Shown in pieces: positions 61,763 to 64,000 of a DNA stretch of 64,000 bases. The stretch's first letter is position 1, and each line of letters starts with the position of its first letter. Source of the DNA: Glaciibacter superstes DSM 21135 (lineage in GTDB: Bacteria > Actinomycetota > Actinomycetes > Actinomycetales > Microbacteriaceae); the NCBI RefSeq assembly GCF_000421145.1, contig NZ_ATWH01000010.1:62001-126000 (forward strand), given 5' to 3'. Both the position numbers and the translations under genes were made by a program. The notes below the pieces were generated by a model. That model was not told where the DNA came from and searched no databases. It was given only the letters and a program-made list of their open reading frames with translations.

Positions 61763-62734
61763 ATGTCGGAAACGATCGAACGGGCGGGGTCGGGGATGCA
61801 GGCGGCCCAGGCTCCCGCCCCTGGCGGGGGAGGTGCGACGCGCCTCGCGCGAAAGCGACACTCGCCAGACGGCTGGTGGCCGGCGCTCTTCATACTGCCG
61901 CTTGCTGCCGGTATCGGGCTCTTCTACCTGTGGCCGCTGCTGCAGTCGGTGTACTACAGCTTCACCGAATGGGGAGTATTTGGCGGCTCGACCTGGACCG
62001 GGGTCGAGAATTACGTGCGGCTCATGCAGGACCCAGACGTTCTTCGGGCCATCGTCAACACGCTCGTGTACACCGGCATCCTGCTGGTCGGGATTCCGAT
62101 CGCCGTTGTGTTCGCTGCGCTGTTGAACCGGCCGGGTCTGCGGTTCGCCATGATCTACCGCACCTGCTTCTTCCTGCCGTACATTGCAATGCCGACGGCC
62201 ATCTCGATGGTGTGGCGGATCATCTACAACAACGACTACGGGGTGATCAACTCCACACTGCGAGTGGTCGGCATTGAAGGCCCGGCATGGATCTCCACCG
62301 AGTGGTTCTCTCTGGTGGCGGTGGCCATCGTGGGGCTCTGGATGTCGATCGGTTTCAACATGATCATCCTCTCCGCCGGACTCAAGGGAATACCGCCTGA
62401 GCTCTACGAGGCGAGTGCGATCGACGGTGCGGGAAAGGGGCGCCAGTTTCGCTCCATCACCGTTCCCCTTCTCACGCCTTCCATCTTCTTCCTATCGGTG
62501 ATGACGTTCATCGCCGGATTCCAGCTGTTCGACATGCTCTACGCGCTGCTCGGCCCGACCAACCCGGTCATGCCAAAGACCCAGTCACTGGTCTTCCTCT
62601 TTTACGACGCAGCGTTCGGAGCGAACGAGAAGGGTTATGCGTCGGCCATCGGTGTGCTGATCCTGCTGATCATCGGGCTGTTCACCCTGGTCCAATTCCG
62701 GCTCCAGCGCAGATGGGTGCACTATGCCGATTAA
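61763..62734 (+). CDS. Sugar ABC transporter permease (MalF-like, cluster 3)
   Basis: A 323-residue permease. After a 40-residue cytoplasmic tail there are six helices (WWPALFILPLAAGIGLFYLW first). The EAA loop is ELYEASAIDGAGKGRQFRSITVPLL. The gene starts four bases after the binding-protein stop and overlaps the next permease by 11 bases, so all three are translated together. Confidence 0.92.
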   Translation: MSETIERAGSGMQAAQAPAPGGGGATRLARKRHSPDGWWPALFILPLAAGIGLFYLWPLLQSVYYSFTEWGVFGGSTWTGVENYVRLMQDPDVLRAIVNTLVYTGILLVGIPIAVVFAALLNRPGLRFAMIYRTCFFLPYIAMPTAISMVWRIIYNNDYGVINSTLRVVGIEGPAWISTEWFSLVAVAIVGLWMSIGFNMIILSAGLKGIPPELYEASAIDGAGKGRQFRSITVPLLTPSIFFLSVMTFIAGFQLFDMLYALLGPTNPVMPKTQSLVFLFYDAAFGANEKGYASAIGVLILLIIGLFTLVQFRLQRRWVHYAD

Positions 62735-63584
62735 CAACATGCAGACGAGAAATGCACGGGGCGGCTCGATCGCCGGTCACAACCGGGGGGCGCACGTCGT
62801 CCTCATCATCGGCTCGCTGCTGATGATCTTCCCGTTCCTGTGGCAGGTGAAGATGTCGATATCGACGGAGGCCGACATCATGTCGATCCCGCCGACACTC
62901 TGGCCCTCCAGCTTCGAGTGGAACAACTTCGCGGAAGTCTTCACGCGCGTGCCGTTCCTCAGCCAGTTCTGGGTGTCGCTCGCGGTCACCGTGCTCCGCA
63001 CCCTCGCGCAGCTCATCCTGTGTTCCATGGCCGGTTACGCATTCGCGAGGATGCACTTCCGGTTCAAGGGGATCCTGCTCGCTGTCCTCCTGTCGATCCT
63101 GATGGTGCCGACCCAGGTCTACCTCATCCCGCAGTACCAGATCGTCCAGAGCGTGGGGCTGCTCGACACGATCGCCGGCATAGCGGCGCCCGGCCTCTTC
63201 AGCGCCTTCGGTACGTTCCTGATGATGCAGTTCTTCAAGGCGATGCCGGCGGAGCTCGAGCAGGCTGCTCGCCTCGATGGGTGCAACAGCTGGCAGATCT
63301 TCACCCGCGTCATGATGCCACTGGCCAAACCGGGGCTCATCTCGCTCGCCATCATCACCGTGCTGGCATCGTGGAACGACCTGCTCTGGCCGCTTGTTGT
63401 GGCCAGCAGCCCGGACAACATGCCGTTGTCGGTTGGACTGGCGACCCTGCAGGGATATCAGGGGAGCGTTGACACCGGCGTACTGATGGCCGCATCGCTC
63501 ATGGCCATGGCGCCGATCCTGATCGTATTCGTCGCCCTTCAGCGCCGTGTCGTTGAAGGCATTGCCTTCGCAGGCCTGAAATGA
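62724..63584 (+). CDS. Sugar ABC transporter permease (MalG-like, cluster 3)
   Basis: A 286-residue permease with six helices. The EAA loop is ELEQAARLDGCNSWQIFTRVMMPLA and the C-terminus RRVVEGIAFAGLK is typical of MalG proteins. The start at 62724 overlaps the MalF-like gene; an ATG at 62739 is an alternative. Its stop overlaps the start of the next oxidoreductase gene, continuing the operon. Confidence 0.92.
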   Translation: MPINNMQTRNARGGSIAGHNRGAHVVLIIGSLLMIFPFLWQVKMSISTEADIMSIPPTLWPSSFEWNNFAEVFTRVPFLSQFWVSLAVTVLRTLAQLILCSMAGYAFARMHFRFKGILLAVLLSILMVPTQVYLIPQYQIVQSVGLLDTIAGIAAPGLFSAFGTFLMMQFFKAMPAELEQAARLDGCNSWQIFTRVMMPLAKPGLISLAIITVLASWNDLLWPLVVASSPDNMPLSVGLATLQGYQGSVDTGVLMAASLMAMAPILIVFVALQRRVVEGIAFAGLK

Positions 63585-64000
63585 GAGAAAACACCATGTA
63601 CGCAGCCGCTGGAACAGCGAACGACCCATTCCCTGTCGTCGGTTTGATCGGGGCCGGGGCCATCTCCCGGGTGCACGCACCGGCCTGGAAGGCACTCGGT
63701 GCCCGGGTGCTGGTCTATTCGGAACGAGGGGCTGCGGAGCTCGCCGCTCGATATGACCTGGAGGTGGTGACGACCCTTGACGCGCTCCTTCGTGAAGTGG
63801 ACTTCGTGGACATCGTCACGCCGACGACAACACATCGGGACTTCGCCCTCGCCGCGATCACGGCGCGCAAGCACGTGGTCTGCGAAAAGCCGCTCGCGAT
63901 GACTCCGGCCGATTCCGGCGAGATCGCGGCGGCGGCGGCGAAGGCCGGTGTGCAGGTGTACCCGGCCCACGTCGTGCGCTTCACGGCACCGTATGCAACG
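63581..64000 (+). CDS. Gfo/Idh/MocA family oxidoreductase, cut by the right edge
   Basis: The first 140 codons of a second sugar oxidoreductase. The NAD(P) motif is VVGLIGAGAISRVHAPAW, followed by VDFVDIVTPTTTHRDFAL and HVVCEKPLAMTPADSGEI with the catalytic Lys. An ATG at 63581 overlaps the permease stop; a second ATG at 63596 is equally possible. It differs clearly from the family member at 59193, so the two probably act on different intermediates of one pathway. The rest lies outside the window. Confidence 0.9.
   Translation, partial: MRENTMYAAAGTANDPFPVVGLIGAGAISRVHAPAWKALGARVLVYSERGAAELAARYDLEVVTTLDALLREVDFVDIVTPTTTHRDFALAAITARKHVVCEKPLAMTPADSGEIAAAAAKAGVQVYPAHVVRFTAPYAT

Overview
The window is GC-rich, densely coded chromosomal DNA from an actinobacterium. 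Family Microbacteriaceae (Cryobacterium/Leifsonia-like) is my inference. It rests on the sucC-sucD-perM-purN-purH order, many GTG starts with a TAnnnT box 6-7 bases upstream (leaderless type), deazaflavin/F420-type enzymes, and the very frequent Ala-Ser dicodon GCATCC. I see no rRNA, tRNA, phage, insertion sequence or CRISPR array.

Layout. 1-4.8 kb: small membrane and stress genes (MFS exporter cut by the left edge, DUF6518, DUF3054, HbpS/GlcG, DUF1772) and a MarR regulator divergent from an NADP-type oxidoreductase. 4.9-12.7 kb: the core block sucCD, a 34-aa membrane protein, an M23 lipoprotein gene with an apparent frameshift, perM, purN and purH. 12.7-18 kb: an amino acid dehydrogenase, then a small ORF with a consensus Shine-Dalgarno site ahead of a two-gene heterodimeric ABC exporter. 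18-24.2 kb: envelope and housekeeping genes (Ddn-like, GAP family, cls, AI-2E family, ATL, GNAT) and icd. 24.2-36.4 kb: a pair of intergenic repeats, a four-gene FtsX/LolD-type ABC operon whose first permease carries two compensating frameshifts, and a large secreted subtilase. 36.4-37.6 kb: an AbiEi/DUF559-like gene bracketed by two copies of a 17-21-17 hairpin element.

37.9-64 kb is mostly amino-sugar and cell-wall-sugar use. It holds three complete carbohydrate ABC importers (one matching NgcEFG), a GH3 beta-N-acetylhexosaminidase, nagB, nagA, two unrelated kinases (ROK and BadF types), an SIS protein, two Gfo/Idh/MocA oxidoreductases, and DeoR, RpiR and ROK regulators. Inserted among them are a thioredoxin-reductase-like flavoprotein, an XRE-cupin regulator, a TetR remnant, purU and an MFS exporter. 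Probable flow: GH3 releases GlcNAc from chitin or muropeptide oligomers; the importers bring in mono- and disaccharides; the kinases make GlcNAc-6-P; NagA and NagB convert it to fructose-6-P. The third importer with its two oxidoreductases probably handles another sugar.

The most unusual signals are non-coding or structural: hairpin elements around the DUF559 gene, a 100-base repeat pair, a palindrome shared by the sucC and icd promoters, a possible antibiotic-type leader before the ABC exporter, fourfold repeated start sites on the GH3 gene, and recurrent in-frame 15/18-bp micro-duplications. Function calls come from sequence recognition only; no searches were run.
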